From contig NZ_BAHD01000004.1 in NCBI RefSeq assembly GCF_000298215.1, positions 140,417-204,416 of the forward strand: 64,000 bases of DNA, given 5' to 3'. The notes below the pieces were generated by a model. That model saw nothing but the letters and a program-made list of their open reading frames with translations. It made no database searches and had not been told where the DNA came from. This DNA comes from Kineosphaera limosa NBRC 100340. GTDB lineage: Bacteria; Actinomycetota; Actinomycetes; Actinomycetales; Dermatophilaceae. Within the stretch, counting starts at the first letter, position 1. The number at the start of each line of letters is the position of its first letter. The translations under genes and the position numbers were made by a program. Positions 35,208 through 46,087 of this stretch are shown here, piece by piece.

Positions 35208-35819
35208 TCAGGAGGCGTGCCGGTTGACCTCCACGAGGACCTCCTCGAAGAGGGGTCGCGGCAGGGTGGCGCCTTCGCGGCGCACGGCCTGCGGGGCGAG
35301 CCGCACGATGCGGTCGAGCCGCACCTCGCTCTCCCGTCCGTTGCGGTCCCACGCGCCGGAGCCGAGGTCGAGCCAGAAGCGGCCGGCACGGGCCTCCTGA
35401 GCCTCGTCGCGGTCGTGGTCCTTGCTGGTGACCGGCAGGGCCAGCAGCCAGGAGCCGTCGCGGCCGATGATGAGAGTCGGCCGGTCCTTGCCCTGGGAGT
35501 GGTCCTCCTCGAACGGCACCCAGGCCCAGACGATCTCGCCGGGGTCGGCGACGCCATTGGGGCTGGGGGAGTAGGAGGTCGGTGGGCGGCCGACGTAGTC
35601 CGGTCCGCAGCGCAGGCCATCGGGGCCCGCTGGTGCGGGATGTTTGGGGGAGGGGCGCGGCCGGCGCCGGTTGCTGGATCGGGTGCCGTTGATGCGCCGG
35701 GTGTTGCGCCCGCTGGGGGTGGCGGAGCGGCGGGCGCCGTCGGCCGCGCCGCGCAGGGCCGCCATGCCGAGATTGCGCGCCGTGTCAGCCAGTGCCCGGC
35801 CCAGGCTGCTCAGGTCCAT
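35208..35819 (-). CDS. PemK/MazF-family protein
   Basis: 203 residues. The first 90 are basic, Arg/Pro/Ser-rich and probably disordered; the rest is a MazF/PemK fold: GEIVWAWVPFEEDHSQGKDRPTLIIG, LLALPVTSKDHD, and SEVRLDRIVRLAPQAV. No antitoxin gene flanks it: the neighbours are sigA and an aminotransferase. This long, solitary actinobacterial form may be a housekeeping relative and not an active endoribonuclease toxin. The family is clear; toxicity is unknown. Confidence 0.82.
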   Translation of the reverse strand: MDLSSLGRALADTARNLGMAALRGAADGARRSATPSGRNTRRINGTRSSNRRRPRPSPKHPAPAGPDGLRCGPDYVGRPPTSYSPSPNGVADPGEIVWAWVPFEEDHSQGKDRPTLIIGRDGSWLLALPVTSKDHDRDEAQEARAGRFWLDLGSGAWDRNGRESEVRLDRIVRLAPQAVRREGATLPRPLFEEVLVEVNRHAS

Positions 35820-35870
35820 GGGCGCTCAGCGTAGAGGACCGGCGTCGCCCGCCGATAGGGACGAGGCAAG

Positions 35871-37088
35871 ATGGGACGGGTGAGTCGCTCCCCGTTGTCG
35901 CAGCGTGGCCAGGTCGAGCCGTTCCACGTCATGGAGTTGCTCAAGGCCGCCAATCAACGCGCCCGCACTCACGGTGACGTCATCACCATGTGCGCGGGCC
36001 AACCCTCCACCCCGGCGCCGGTGGCCGTGCGCCAAGCCGCCGCCCGCGAGCTGTCCGGCGACGCGCCCCACGGGTACACCGACGCGATGGGCGTGGCGGC
36101 GCTGCGAGAGACGATTGCCGCGCACTACCTGAGCGCCTACGGCATCGACGTCGACCCGGCGAGCGTCGCGATCACTCCGGGCTCGTCGGGGGCCTTCACC
36201 GCGATCTTCCTGGCGGCCTTCGACCCCGGCGACGTGGTGCTCATGACCCGCCCCGGCTACCCGGCCTATCGCAACACGCTGCAGGCGCTCGGCGTGCGCG
36301 TCGTCGAACTCGACTGCGGCCCGGAGCAGCGCTTCCAGCCGACGGTGGAGATGTTGGCGGAGTGGACCGCGCAGGCCGGTGCCCCGCCCGCCGGGCTCAT
36401 CGTCGCTTCCCCGGCCAATCCGACCGGCACCCTCATCACCGACGCCGAGCTTGCCGCCATCGCCACCTGGTGCGAAGAGAACGGCGTGCTGCTCGTCAGC
36501 GACGAGATCTACCACGGCATCACGTTCACCGAGCCCGCGAGCAGCGCGTGGCAGACCTCCCGCTCCGGGGTGCTCGTCGGATCGCTGTCGAAGTACTACT
36601 CGATGACCGGATGGCGGATCGGCTGGGCGGTGCTTCCGACGCCCCTCGTGCGGACGGTCGAGTTGCTGCTCGGCAACCTGCACATCTGCGCGCCGGCGCT
36701 GGGGCAGGTCGCCGCCGTCGAGGCCTTCGGCCCGGAGGCGAAGCTCGAGCTGGACGGCCACGTCGCCCGCTACCGGGTGAACCGGGATCACGTGCTGGCC
36801 CGCCTGCCCGAGCTCGGCGTGCGCACCTGGGCGCCCGCCGACGGCGCGTTCTACGCCTACGCCGACATCTCGCACCTCACGCGCGACTCCACCGCCTGGT
36901 GCCGTGAAGTGCTCGACGAGACCGGCGTCGCGATCACCCCCGGCGTCGACTTCGCCCCCCACCGCCCGGGCGTCGACAGCCCGCTCGACGGGTCCCGCTG
37001 GTTCCGCCTCAGCGTCGCCGGCGCCACCGCGGACGTCGACGAGGCCATGACCCGACTGGCCACCTTCGTGGCCCGCACCGCCCCCTAG
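35871..37088 (+). CDS. Pyridoxal-phosphate class I/II aminotransferase
   Basis: 405 residues. ATG 35871 or the in-frame GTG 35880 (CAAGAT seven bases before, leaderless style) are both possible starts. Fold type I features: [50 protein letters not shown], the SDEIYHG motif, and the PLP Lys in [17 protein letters not shown]-terminal FRLSVAG carries the carboxylate-binding Arg. Probably aspartate- or alanine-type aminotransferase; the substrate cannot be fixed. Confidence 0.9.
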   Translation: MGRVSRSPLSQRGQVEPFHVMELLKAANQRARTHGDVITMCAGQPSTPAPVAVRQAAARELSGDAPHGYTDAMGVAALRETIAAHYLSAYGIDVDPASVAITPGSSGAFTAIFLAAFDPGDVVLMTRPGYPAYRNTLQALGVRVVELDCGPEQRFQPTVEMLAEWTAQAGAPPAGLIVASPANPTGTLITDAELAAIATWCEENGVLLVSDEIYHGITFTEPASSAWQTSRSGVLVGSLSKYYSMTGWRIGWAVLPTPLVRTVELLLGNLHICAPALGQVAAVEAFGPEAKLELDGHVARYRVNRDHVLARLPELGVRTWAPADGAFYAYADISHLTRDSTAWCREVLDETGVAITPGVDFAPHRPGVDSPLDGSRWFRLSVAGATADVDEAMTRLATFVARTAP

Positions 37089-37183
37089 CCGGGGTGGACG
37101 GCGGGGGTGGATGAGGGGGGTGGCAAAGCGTGAAAGACTGGAGGGCGACCACCCGCCCCCGACTTTGAGGTAACCGCGTTCCC

Positions 37184-39025
<1,842 letters not shown>

Positions 39026-39847
39026 ATGACGGCACAGGATTCTGTGCAAAATGACGGCCGATCCGAAGCACCGGACGCCGTGGCGGCGCTTGAGGCGGCT
39101 GGGCCGGTTGCGTCGGCTGGTTCCGACCGCGATGCCTGGCCGCGGCGGCAGGTCGTCTCGTTCGGCCGCCGCGACGGGCGCCGCCAGGGCCAGTATGCGC
39201 GCGCGTACCCGCCGGAGCTGGCCCGCTTCGTCATCGAGCCGCCGCGCGGAGAGCGATCGGCGAGCCTCGCGGACGGCTGGGTGTTCGACGCCTCCGCCGC
39301 GTTCGAGCGCGACGCTCCGCTGATCGTCGAGATCGGCTCCGGCACAGGCGAGGCGGTGCTGCACCACGCCGCCGAGAACCCGCACCTGAACCACCTGGCC
39401 GTCGAGGTCTACCGGCCGGGCGCCTCCCGCACGGTCGCGCAGGCGGGTGTCCGCGGCCTGCAGAACGTGCGGGTCCTCGAGGCCGATGCGGCGGAACTCG
39501 TCGGCGGCGCGCTGGCCCCGGGATCGGTCGCGGCGCTCCACGTGTTCTTTCCCGACCCCTGGCCCAAGACCCGCCATCACAAGCGCCGCCTCGTCGACGC
39601 CTGGTTCGTCGCGCAGGTCGCCCGGGCGTTAGAGCCCGGGGGAGTGCTGCGGCTGGCGACCGACTGGGAGCACTACGCTCACCAGATGCTCCAGGTTGCC
39701 GCTGGCTGCGGCCACCTGCGCAACGCCTACCCGGCCCGCGACGGAGGCTGGGCCTCGCGCTACTCCGGGCGACCGCTGACGACCTTCGAACGCAAGGGCT
39801 TGGCCGCCGGTCGCACCATCCACGACCTGGAGTTCGTGCGCGCCTGA
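39026..39847 (+). CDS. trmB: tRNA (guanine-N7-)-methyltransferase
   Basis: 273 residues. ATG 39026 abuts the lepA stop with no gap. Methylates G46 of tRNA. Motifs: IVEIGSGTGEAVLHHAAENP (SAM site), LAVEVYRPGASR, NVRVLEADAAEL, and the diagnostic VFFPDPWPKTRHHKRRLVD, followed by LATDWEHYAHQML. About 70 extra N-terminal residues are low complexity, a common actinobacterial feature. Confidence 0.95.
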   Translation: MTAQDSVQNDGRSEAPDAVAALEAAGPVASAGSDRDAWPRRQVVSFGRRDGRRQGQYARAYPPELARFVIEPPRGERSASLADGWVFDASAAFERDAPLIVEIGSGTGEAVLHHAAENPHLNHLAVEVYRPGASRTVAQAGVRGLQNVRVLEADAAELVGGALAPGSVAALHVFFPDPWPKTRHHKRRLVDAWFVAQVARALEPGGVLRLATDWEHYAHQMLQVAAGCGHLRNAYPARDGGWASRYSGRPLTTFERKGLAAGRTIHDLEFVRA

Positions 39848-39900
39848 GGCAGCGGCGTGCCCCGCCACACGGGCGGAATCTGCTCGGATGGCCGGCCCGA

Positions 39901-39930
39901 CGTTGAGCGCCGGGAGGGCGACGCTCAACG
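39901..39930 (+). terminator. Hairpin after trmB
   Basis: CGTTGAGCG (39901-39909) is complementary to CGCTCAACG (39922-39930), 12-base loop. It is 53 bases after the trmB stop in a 239-base gap before hemW. No T-run. Confidence 0.45.
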
Positions 39931-40086
39931 CCGGGCGGGACACCCGCGACCCAGACGCCCGCGATCGGTTCCATTATCCGCCGCGGCGTCCGCGCCGGGC
40001 AATCGCCGACCCGGGGTGTCGGGGAGTGTGGTGGGCGCTGCGCGGGGGCGCGGGTGGCGAGTGGGCGCGCCTGCGAGGATGGGCGG

Positions 40087-41328
40087 GTGCCCAGTACCCC
40101 GCCCGACGGCGACCCCGCGCCGCCCGACGGTCACCTGCCGGCGCAGGCCCTGGCGCGGTTCGCCGACGGCCCGTTCGGGCTCTACCTGCACGTGCCGTTC
40201 TGCCGGGTGCGCTGCGGCTACTGCGACTTCAACACCTACACGCCCGCCGAATTGCTCGGCGGTGCCGCCCAACCCCGCCCGGGCACGACCACTGGCGACA
40301 TCGACTCCTGGTTGACGGCCGAGCTAGACGTTGCCACGCGGGTGTTGGGTAGCGAGGCGCGCCCTGTGCAGACGGTGTTCGTCGGCGGCGGCACCCCGAC
40401 GATGCTCGCGCCGGAGCAACTCGGCGGGCTCATCGGCGGCATTCGGGACCGCTTCGGGCTCGCCGACGACGCGGAGGTCAGCACCGAGGCCAACCCCGAC
40501 ACGGTCGATGCCGACTATCTCGCGGCGCTGGCCCGGCACGGGTTCACCCGCGTCAGCCTTGGCATGCAGTCCGCGGTGCCGCACGTGCTCGCCACTCTCG
40601 ACCGCACCCACGATCCGGCGAACGTCGAGCGGGCCGTGGCCGGAGCCCGAGCGGCGGGCTTAGCCGTCAGCCTCGACCTCATCTACGGCACCCCGGGCGA
40701 GAGCCTGGACGACTGGCGCACCACCCTCGACGCGGCGATCGCGCTGGCCCCCGACCACATCTCCGCCTACGCGCTCGTCGTCGAGGAGGGCACCAGGCTG
40801 GCCACGCAGGTGCGCCGCGGCCAGGTCACCGCGCCAGATGACGACGACGAGGCCGACAAGTACGAGCTGGCCGACGAGCTGCTCGCCGCCGCCGGATACG
40901 GCTGGTACGAGGTGAGCAACTGGGCCCGCCGCCCGGGCCAGGAATGCCGCCACAACGTCGGCTACTGGCAGGGCGGCCAGTGGTGGGGCGTCGGGCCCGG
41001 CGCGCACAGCCACGTCGGCGGCGTGCGCTGGTGGAACGTGCGCCATCCGGCCCGGTACGCCGCGCTACTGTCCGCGGGCGATTCTCCGGCGCAAGGCCGC
41101 GAGACGCTCACCGACGACCAGCGCTACGAGGAGCAGGTGTTGCTGGGTATTCGTCTGGCCGAGGGGCTGCCGCTGCAGGCGCTGCGCCCGGTCGGTCGCG
41201 CCGGGGTGCCGGGCCTTGTTGCCGACGGGCTGCTGGACGAGACCGCGCGACGCTCCGGTCGCCTCGCGCTCACCCGGCACGGTCGGCTCCTGGCCGACAC
41301 GGTCGTGCGCCGACTCCTCGGCTTCTGA
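40087..41328 (+). CDS. hemW: Radical SAM heme chaperone HemW (HemN-like)
   Basis: 413 residues from GTG 40087, with GAGGAT ending six bases before (leaderless pattern); GTG 40054 in frame is an alternative. Radical SAM cluster CRVRCGYC (Cys39, Cys43, Cys46), GGGTPTML, STEANPDTVD, RVSLGMQS, and the C-terminal HemN domain. HemW lacks the extra N-terminal residues of true coproporphyrinogen dehydrogenase and delivers heme to respiratory proteins. In actinobacteria it commonly lies between lepA and hrcA, as here at longer range. Confidence 0.92.
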   Translation: MPSTPPDGDPAPPDGHLPAQALARFADGPFGLYLHVPFCRVRCGYCDFNTYTPAELLGGAAQPRPGTTTGDIDSWLTAELDVATRVLGSEARPVQTVFVGGGTPTMLAPEQLGGLIGGIRDRFGLADDAEVSTEANPDTVDADYLAALARHGFTRVSLGMQSAVPHVLATLDRTHDPANVERAVAGARAAGLAVSLDLIYGTPGESLDDWRTTLDAAIALAPDHISAYALVVEEGTRLATQVRRGQVTAPDDDDEADKYELADELLAAAGYGWYEVSNWARRPGQECRHNVGYWQGGQWWGVGPGAHSHVGGVRWWNVRHPARYAALLSAGDSPAQGRETLTDDQRYEEQVLLGIRLAEGLPLQALRPVGRAGVPGLVADGLLDETARRSGRLALTRHGRLLADTVVRRLLGF

Positions 41329-41444
41329 GGGACGCCGCACGGGGCAACGCAATTCACCCATAAACGCCCATCTCGTTATCCGTGTGTTCACGTCCGAGTC
41401 TTTGGGGTCGGCGTCATCTCGGCCGCAAACGCCCTGCGCCGCTC

Positions 41445-41464
41445 TAGCCTCCACCTATTGGTGG
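41445..41464 (+). promoter_or_regulatory. Promoter and operator-like palindrome upstream of the FucP-like gene
   Basis: TAGCCT (41445-41450) is a plausible -10 box; immediately after it CCACC-TATT-GGTGG (41451-41464) is a dyad spanning the expected start of transcription, a position suited to a repressor. The gene begins 38 bases later. No dedicated regulator is adjacent; the LysR gene 2.7 kb away is one candidate. Confidence 0.4.
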
Positions 41465-41502
41465 GCCAGTTGTCGTCCCACCCCACCCGGAGGTGAGCGG
41501 CA

Positions 41503-42819
41503 GTGGCGGTCTCCAGCGTCGATACCGGCGAACGCAAACCCCCGTTAGTGGCGCCCCATCTGCGCGTCCCGTTCATCCTGCTGATCCTGTGCTTCGCGGC
41601 CTGGGGCGCGGCCGCGAACCTCACCGACGTGCTCGTCGGCGTCTTCCGCGGGATCTTCGACATGTCGAACTTCCAGTCCTCGCTGGTGCAGTTCGCCTAC
41701 TACGGCGCCTACTTCTGCCTGGCGCTGCCAGCCGCCTTCATCAACGCCAAGTTCGGATACAAGGCCGGGGTGCTCGTCGGCCTGGGGATGGCGGCCATCG
41801 GCGGCGTGCTGTTCCTGCCGGCCAGCGGGATGCTCGTCTACGAGATGTTCCTGCTCGCGCTCTTCGTGCTCGCCGCGGGTCTGTCGATCCTGGAAACCTC
41901 GGCCAACCCCTTCGTCATCGCCATGGGCGACGAGGGCAGCGCCACCCAGCGGCTCAACCTCGCGCAGGCGTTCAACCCGATCGGCGCCAACATCGGCGTA
42001 CTCATGGGTGCCGTGCTCATTCTGCCGGCGCTGACGCCGGAGGCGAGCAAGGCGATCATGAGCGAGGAGGAGTTGGTCGCGAGCCAGGCCGCCGACCTCA
42101 ACCTCGTGCTCCAGCCCTACCTGGGGATCGCGTTCGTGCTCGTGCTCATCTGGCTGCTCATCGCGTTCCGCCGGTTCCAGCTGCCGAACCCGCCGGAGGT
42201 GCTCGACCCGACTGCTGCCGCCGGCAATGTCGCGTCCCGGCTGTGGCGCAACAAGCACTACCGCTACGGGGTCATCGCGCAGTTCTTCAACGTCGCGGCG
42301 CAGACCTGCGTCTGGACCTTCACGATCCTCTACGCCCAGGATGTCGTCGGCACGACCCCTACCGAGGCGGGCTGGTGGTTGCAGGCGAGTCTGATCATCT
42401 TCCTCATCTCCCGGTTCGTCATGACGTTCCTGCTGGGCATCTTCAAACCGACGCTGCTGCTGCTGATCATGGCCGTCTTCGGGGTCGTCTGCTGCGCCGT
42501 GGCGATGTTCTCGTGGAACATCGTGGGTCTCGTGGCGGTCGTGCTGGTGTCGGCCTCCCTGTCGCTGATGTTCCCCACGATCTACGGGGTGTCGTTGCAG
42601 GGGCTCGGCGACGACGCGAAGTTCGGCGCCGCCGGCCTGGTCATGGCGATCCTCGGCGGCGCGATCGTCCCGATGGTCCACGCCGCGGTGATGGACGCGG
42701 TCGGTCCCGCGATGGGGTACGTCGTGCCGGGCATCTGCCTGGCGTTCGTCGCCGCCTACGCGCTCTTCGATCTGTCCCACGCCCGTCCGGCCGTCGGCTC
42801 GACGCCGACAGCGCAGTAG
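41503..42819 (+). CDS. MFS sugar:proton symporter, FucP family
   Basis: 438 residues with about 12 membrane helices. GTG start after GGAGG. The FucP family marks are FILLILCFAAWGAAANLTDVLVGVFRGIF, NFQSSLVQFAYYGAYFCLALPAAFINAKFGYKAG, and GLSILETSANPFVIAMGDEGSATQRLNLAQAFNPIGANIG. Imports L-fucose, glucose/galactose or a similar sugar with protons. The acidic residues of helices 1 and 4 (Asp in NLTD, Glu in LETSANP) are present. Followed 26 bases later by a sugar-binding lipoprotein gene, an unusual partner for an MFS carrier. Confidence 0.92.
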   Translation: MAVSSVDTGERKPPLVAPHLRVPFILLILCFAAWGAAANLTDVLVGVFRGIFDMSNFQSSLVQFAYYGAYFCLALPAAFINAKFGYKAGVLVGLGMAAIGGVLFLPASGMLVYEMFLLALFVLAAGLSILETSANPFVIAMGDEGSATQRLNLAQAFNPIGANIGVLMGAVLILPALTPEASKAIMSEEELVASQAADLNLVLQPYLGIAFVLVLIWLLIAFRRFQLPNPPEVLDPTAAAGNVASRLWRNKHYRYGVIAQFFNVAAQTCVWTFTILYAQDVVGTTPTEAGWWLQASLIIFLISRFVMTFLLGIFKPTLLLLIMAVFGVVCCAVAMFSWNIVGLVAVVLVSASLSLMFPTIYGVSLQGLGDDAKFGAAGLVMAILGGAIVPMVHAAVMDAVGPAMGYVVPGICLAFVAAYALFDLSHARPAVGSTPTAQ

Positions 42820-42845
42820 TCAGCGCAGTAGAGAAGGTGGCTCCC

Positions 42846-43880
42846 ATGGCGCGCACCCAGTCCCGCCCCTCAGCGCCGGTCCGTCGCGTCGGCCGCGTGT
42901 GGCGGCTCGGCGCCGCGGCCCTCGCGCTCGGTTTCACTCTCGGGCTCGGCGCCTGCTCGTCCGCACCCGACCCGGTGACCATCGGCCTCATCACCAAGCA
43001 GGAGGAGAACCCCTACTGGCGGTCGATGAAGCAGATGGCCGAAAACCAGGCGAGCCGCGACAACGTCAATCTGCTGACGGCGACCGGTACCAGCGATGTC
43101 GACGTGGAAAGCCAGCGTCGGGCGATCCGGGACATGGTGGCCCAGGGCGCGCACGGCATCATCCTCGCGCCCACCAGTTCGACGGCCCTCAACCCCGACA
43201 TCGAGGCCGCCCGCCAGGCCGGGGTCATCGTCATCGCCGTCGACACCCCCGTCGACCCGGTCTCGACCGTCGACGCCTACTACGCGACGGACAACCAGGA
43301 GGCGGGTCGGCAGGTCGGGCGGTACGCGGCCGCCAAGGCCGGCGAGCTGGGACTGACCCCGCGGGTCGCGATGCTCAACCTCGCGCCCGGCATCAGCTCG
43401 GGTCTGGAGCGGGGAGCCGGCTTCCTCGAAGGGATGGGTCTGGCGGCGGAGGCGCCCGAGCTGGTCGCCAGCGCGGACACCCAAGGGGATCGTCAGCTGG
43501 GTGAGCAGGCGATGGCCTCGATCCTGGCGCAGCACCCCGACGTCAATGTCGTCTACACCGTCAACGAACAGGCCGCCCTCGGCGCGTTGGAGGCGCTGAA
43601 GGCGGCGGATGCGGACTTGAGCCGCATGGTCATCGTGTCGATCGACGGCGGCTGTCAGGCGATGCGGGATGCGGTGCGCCCCGGCGACATCGACGCCACC
43701 GCGATGCAGTTTCCCGAGAACATGGCCCGGGAGAGCGTACGCGCGATCGCCAGCGCCGAGCGAGGCGGCGAAACCCCGAGCGGGTACCTGAACACCGGTG
43801 TCGAGCTGATCACCGATGCGCCGGCCGCCGGAGTGCCCTCGCGGGACACCCCGTACGGCATCCGCAACTGCTGGGGCTGA
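42846..43880 (+). CDS. Sugar-binding periplasmic-type lipoprotein (Peripla_BP_4), orphan
   Basis: 344 residues, ATG 42846 preceded by AAGG. Basic n-region and lipobox LGAC (Cys37) mark a lipoprotein. The mature part is a RbsB-like binding protein: VTIGLITKQEENPYWRSMKQMAENQA, AQGAHGIILAPTSSTALNPDIEAARQAGVIVIAVDTPV, YATDNQEAGRQVG. Such proteins normally feed ABC importers, but no ATPase or permease lies nearby; instead a FucP-like MFS gene precedes it in the same unit. It may serve a distant ABC system or act as a sensor. Confidence 0.9.
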   Translation: MARTQSRPSAPVRRVGRVWRLGAAALALGFTLGLGACSSAPDPVTIGLITKQEENPYWRSMKQMAENQASRDNVNLLTATGTSDVDVESQRRAIRDMVAQGAHGIILAPTSSTALNPDIEAARQAGVIVIAVDTPVDPVSTVDAYYATDNQEAGRQVGRYAAAKAGELGLTPRVAMLNLAPGISSGLERGAGFLEGMGLAAEAPELVASADTQGDRQLGEQAMASILAQHPDVNVVYTVNEQAALGALEALKAADADLSRMVIVSIDGGCQAMRDAVRPGDIDATAMQFPENMARESVRAIASAERGGETPSGYLNTGVELITDAPAAGVPSRDTPYGIRNCWG

Positions 43881-43882
43881 GC

Positions 43883-43949
43883 CGGCTCAGCCGAACGGTT
43901 CAACGGAACGGCTCAGCCGAAGCGGCTCAGTGGAAGCGGCTCAGTGGAA
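43883..43949. repeat. Five-copy 13-bp tandem repeat
   Basis: CGGCTCAGCCGAA (43883), CGGTTCAACGGAA (43896), CGGCTCAGCCGAA (43909), CGGCTCAGTGGAA (43923), CGGCTCAGTGGAA (43937), the last three separated by one G. The array begins two bases after the binding-protein stop and its last copy covers the stop codon of the convergent small gene. Confidence 0.85.
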
Positions 43950-44159
43950 CTGGAGCCGCAGCTGCGGGAGCACGGGCAGGCTGCCCGTGGCGACGGTGGC
44001 GTACCCGGTGAGCTCGGCGCGGGCGGTGGTGGGCACGCTGGCCGGCAGCACGACCATGGCGCTGCTGGCGCTGGCCGGGTAGGCGGTGATCTCGCGGGCC
44101 AGAGCGCGGTCCTGCTCGGTGGCGGCGAGAGCGGCGAAGGCCTTGCGGAGAATGTTCAT
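43941..44159 (-). CDS. Small hypothetical protein (72 aa)
   Basis: Start taken at ATG 44159 (MNILRKAFAALAATEQDRALAREITAY). No signal peptide; Ala/Ser/Val-rich with a few charged residues. I do not recognise the family. It is divergent from the LysR gene across 77 bases, the usual place for a LysR target gene, which argues that it is real. Its last codons lie within the 13-bp tandem repeat. Confidence 0.5.
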   Translation of the reverse strand: MNILRKAFAALAATEQDRALAREITAYPASASSAMVVLPASVPTTARAELTGYATVATGSLPVLPQLRLQFH

Positions 44160-44215
44160 GCCTCTATAGTTCACGCGAGTGCTGGCATGCGTCCAATGCT
44201 GTTTTGGCAAGAAAC

Positions 44216-44234
44216 CTATGACGTAGAGTCATAG
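44216..44234 (+). promoter_or_regulatory. LysR-type operator overlapping the regulator's own -10 box
   Basis: CTATGAC-GTAGA-GTCATAG is a perfect 7-bp inverted repeat with 5-base spacer, containing the T-N11-A pattern of LysR-type sites. TAGAGT (44224-44229) inside it is a -10 box seven bases before the GTG start, so binding would autorepress. It also faces the divergent small gene. Confidence 0.6.
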
Positions 44235-44236
44235 AT

Positions 44237-45169
44237 GTGGATGTGCAGGCGTTGCGATGGTTTCAACAGGTGGCCGACGGGTTCACGCTCACCGAGATCA
44301 GCGACCTGGAGATGGTGTCGCAGCCGGGCATCTCGCGGGCCCTGAGTCGGCTGGAGGACGAGGTCGGCACCCCCCTGCTGCGTCGCTCGGGTCGGGTGCT
44401 GCGGTGCACCCAGGCCGGGGCGGCGTTCAAGCGGCACGTGGACTCGATGATGCACAGCCTCGACGACGGCCTGGCCGCCGTCGAGCAACTGCTCGATCCC
44501 GAGCACGGCCTCATCACCGTGAGTTTCGAGGCGGACCTGGGCACGTGGCTGCTGCCGGACCTCGTCGGCAGCTTCGGGCAGGCGCAGCCGGGGGTGCAGT
44601 TCGATCTGCGCGCCAAGGCCGCCGAGGCCACCACGAGCCTGGGTCCGGGCAGCGACGTCGATGTCGAGCTGTCGACGCTGCCGGCCGCGCGCGGCGATGT
44701 GCGGGGCCACCCTTTGGCCTCGGAGCCGCTGCGTCTGCTCGTGCCGCACCGGCACCGCCTCGCCGGACGCTCGGCGACGGCGCTGGTGGCTGCGGCCGAC
44801 GAGCGTTTCGTGTTGCCGCGACCGCACTCGCGGCTGCGAGCTGTGACCGAGGAGCTGTGTGTGCGTGCGGGATTCGACCTGCAGCCGGTGCTGGTGGCCG
44901 ACGATCTGGCGACGATGCGCGGCTATGTGGCGGCCGGGCTTGGGGTGGCCATTGTGCCGACGCTGTGGGACAACACGGCTGAGCCCGGTACCGGTCGGGT
45001 GCGCTACCTGGAGTTGACCGACGAGGCCGCCACCCGCACGGTCTGGGTCTCGTGGTCGACCTCGCGGCGGCTCCTCGCCTCCGCGCAGCTGTTCGCCGAA
45101 CACGCCGTGGCGCGGGCGCGAGCGGGCCGGCTGCCCGCGCCCGTGCCGGTGGCGGCTCCGGGCCGCTAG
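44237..45169 (+). CDS. LysR-family transcriptional regulator
   Basis: 310 residues, GTG start without Shine-Dalgarno (leaderless pattern). N-terminal winged helix-turn-helix VQALRWFQQVADGFTLTEISDLEMVSQPGISRALSRLEDEVGTPLLRRSGRVL, then a long linker helix and the periplasmic-binding-like effector domain (GLITVSFEADLGTWLLPDLVGSF ... VAAGLGVAIVPTLWD). Likely controls the divergent 72-residue protein and itself. Effector unknown. Convergent with nadC. Confidence 0.92.
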   Translation: MDVQALRWFQQVADGFTLTEISDLEMVSQPGISRALSRLEDEVGTPLLRRSGRVLRCTQAGAAFKRHVDSMMHSLDDGLAAVEQLLDPEHGLITVSFEADLGTWLLPDLVGSFGQAQPGVQFDLRAKAAEATTSLGPGSDVDVELSTLPAARGDVRGHPLASEPLRLLVPHRHRLAGRSATALVAAADERFVLPRPHSRLRAVTEELCVRAGFDLQPVLVADDLATMRGYVAAGLGVAIVPTLWDNTAEPGTGRVRYLELTDEAATRTVWVSWSTSRRLLASAQLFAEHAVARARAGRLPAPVPVAAPGR

Positions 45170-45199
45170 GTGCCTCGGGCGGGATGCTGCGCGCCTGAC

Positions 45200-46087
45200 C
45201 TAGCGCCCGGGGTTGGGGCCTGCGGCCCCGGTTGGCCGGTAGTCCAGGCCGATGTCGAGCACCGGGGCGCTGTGGGTGATCCAGCCCGCGGAGATGAGGT
45301 CGACCCCGGCCCGCGCGATCGGCCCGGCCGTCGCGGGGGTGATGCGGCCCGAGGCCTCGGTGACGCAGCGGCCGTCGACGAGCGCGACCGCCTCCGCCAG
45401 CAGCGCCGGGGTCATGTTGTCAAGCAGCACCGCGTCGACCCGTAGGCCCGACTCGCGGGCGGCGAGCACCGCGCGCAACTGGTCGAGGGTGTCGACCTCG
45501 ATCTCGACCTTGACGAGGTGTCCGACCCGCTCTGCGACGCCGGAGAGTGCCTGCGTGACGCCGCCGGCGAACGCGAGGTGGTTGTCCTTGATGAGCACCG
45601 CGTCGTCGAGGCCGAACCGGTGATTGCTACCGCCACCGGCCCGCACCGCCTCCTTCTCCAGGGCCCGCAGGCCGGGGGTCGTCTTGCGGGTGCAGCAGAT
45701 GCGGGCGTGCGTGCCGGCGACGGCCGCGACGAGGCCGGCGGTCGCGGTGGCCACCCCGCTCAGGTGTCCCAGGAGGTTGAGGGCGACTCGTTCGCCGGTG
45801 AGCAGCGTGCCCGCGGGGCCGTGGATCAGGGCGATCTCGTCGCCGGGGGCGACGGTGCTGCCGTCGGGGCGCAGAGCCTCGACGCGCACCTCGTCGTCGA
45901 GTAGGCGCCACGCCAGGGTCGCCGCGGGCAGGCCCGCGATGACGCCCGGATCGCGGGCCACGAGCGCCACGGATCCGGTCAGCCCGGCGGGCACGGTCGC
46001 CTCGGTCGTCAGATCGCCCGCGCGGCCCAGGTCTTCGAGCAGGGCGGCGCGCACGATCGGCTCGACGACGACCCTCGGCAGACTCAC
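45200..46087 (-). CDS. nadC: Nicotinate-nucleotide pyrophosphorylase (carboxylating)
   Basis: 295 residues, GTG start overlapping the nadB stop (GTGA). Converts quinolinate plus PRPP to nicotinate mononucleotide and CO2, the third de novo NAD step. Motifs: RVALNLLGHLSGVATATAGLVAAV, the active-site RKTTPGLRALEKEAVRAGGGSNHRFGLDDAVLIKDNHL, and EIEVDTLDQLRAVL. Last gene of nadABC. Confidence 0.96.
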   Translation of the reverse strand: MSLPRVVVEPIVRAALLEDLGRAGDLTTEATVPAGLTGSVALVARDPGVIAGLPAATLAWRLLDDEVRVEALRPDGSTVAPGDEIALIHGPAGTLLTGERVALNLLGHLSGVATATAGLVAAVAGTHARICCTRKTTPGLRALEKEAVRAGGGSNHRFGLDDAVLIKDNHLAFAGGVTQALSGVAERVGHLVKVEIEVDTLDQLRAVLAARESGLRVDAVLLDNMTPALLAEAVALVDGRCVTEASGRITPATAGPIARAGVDLISAGWITHSAPVLDIGLDYRPTGAAGPNPGR

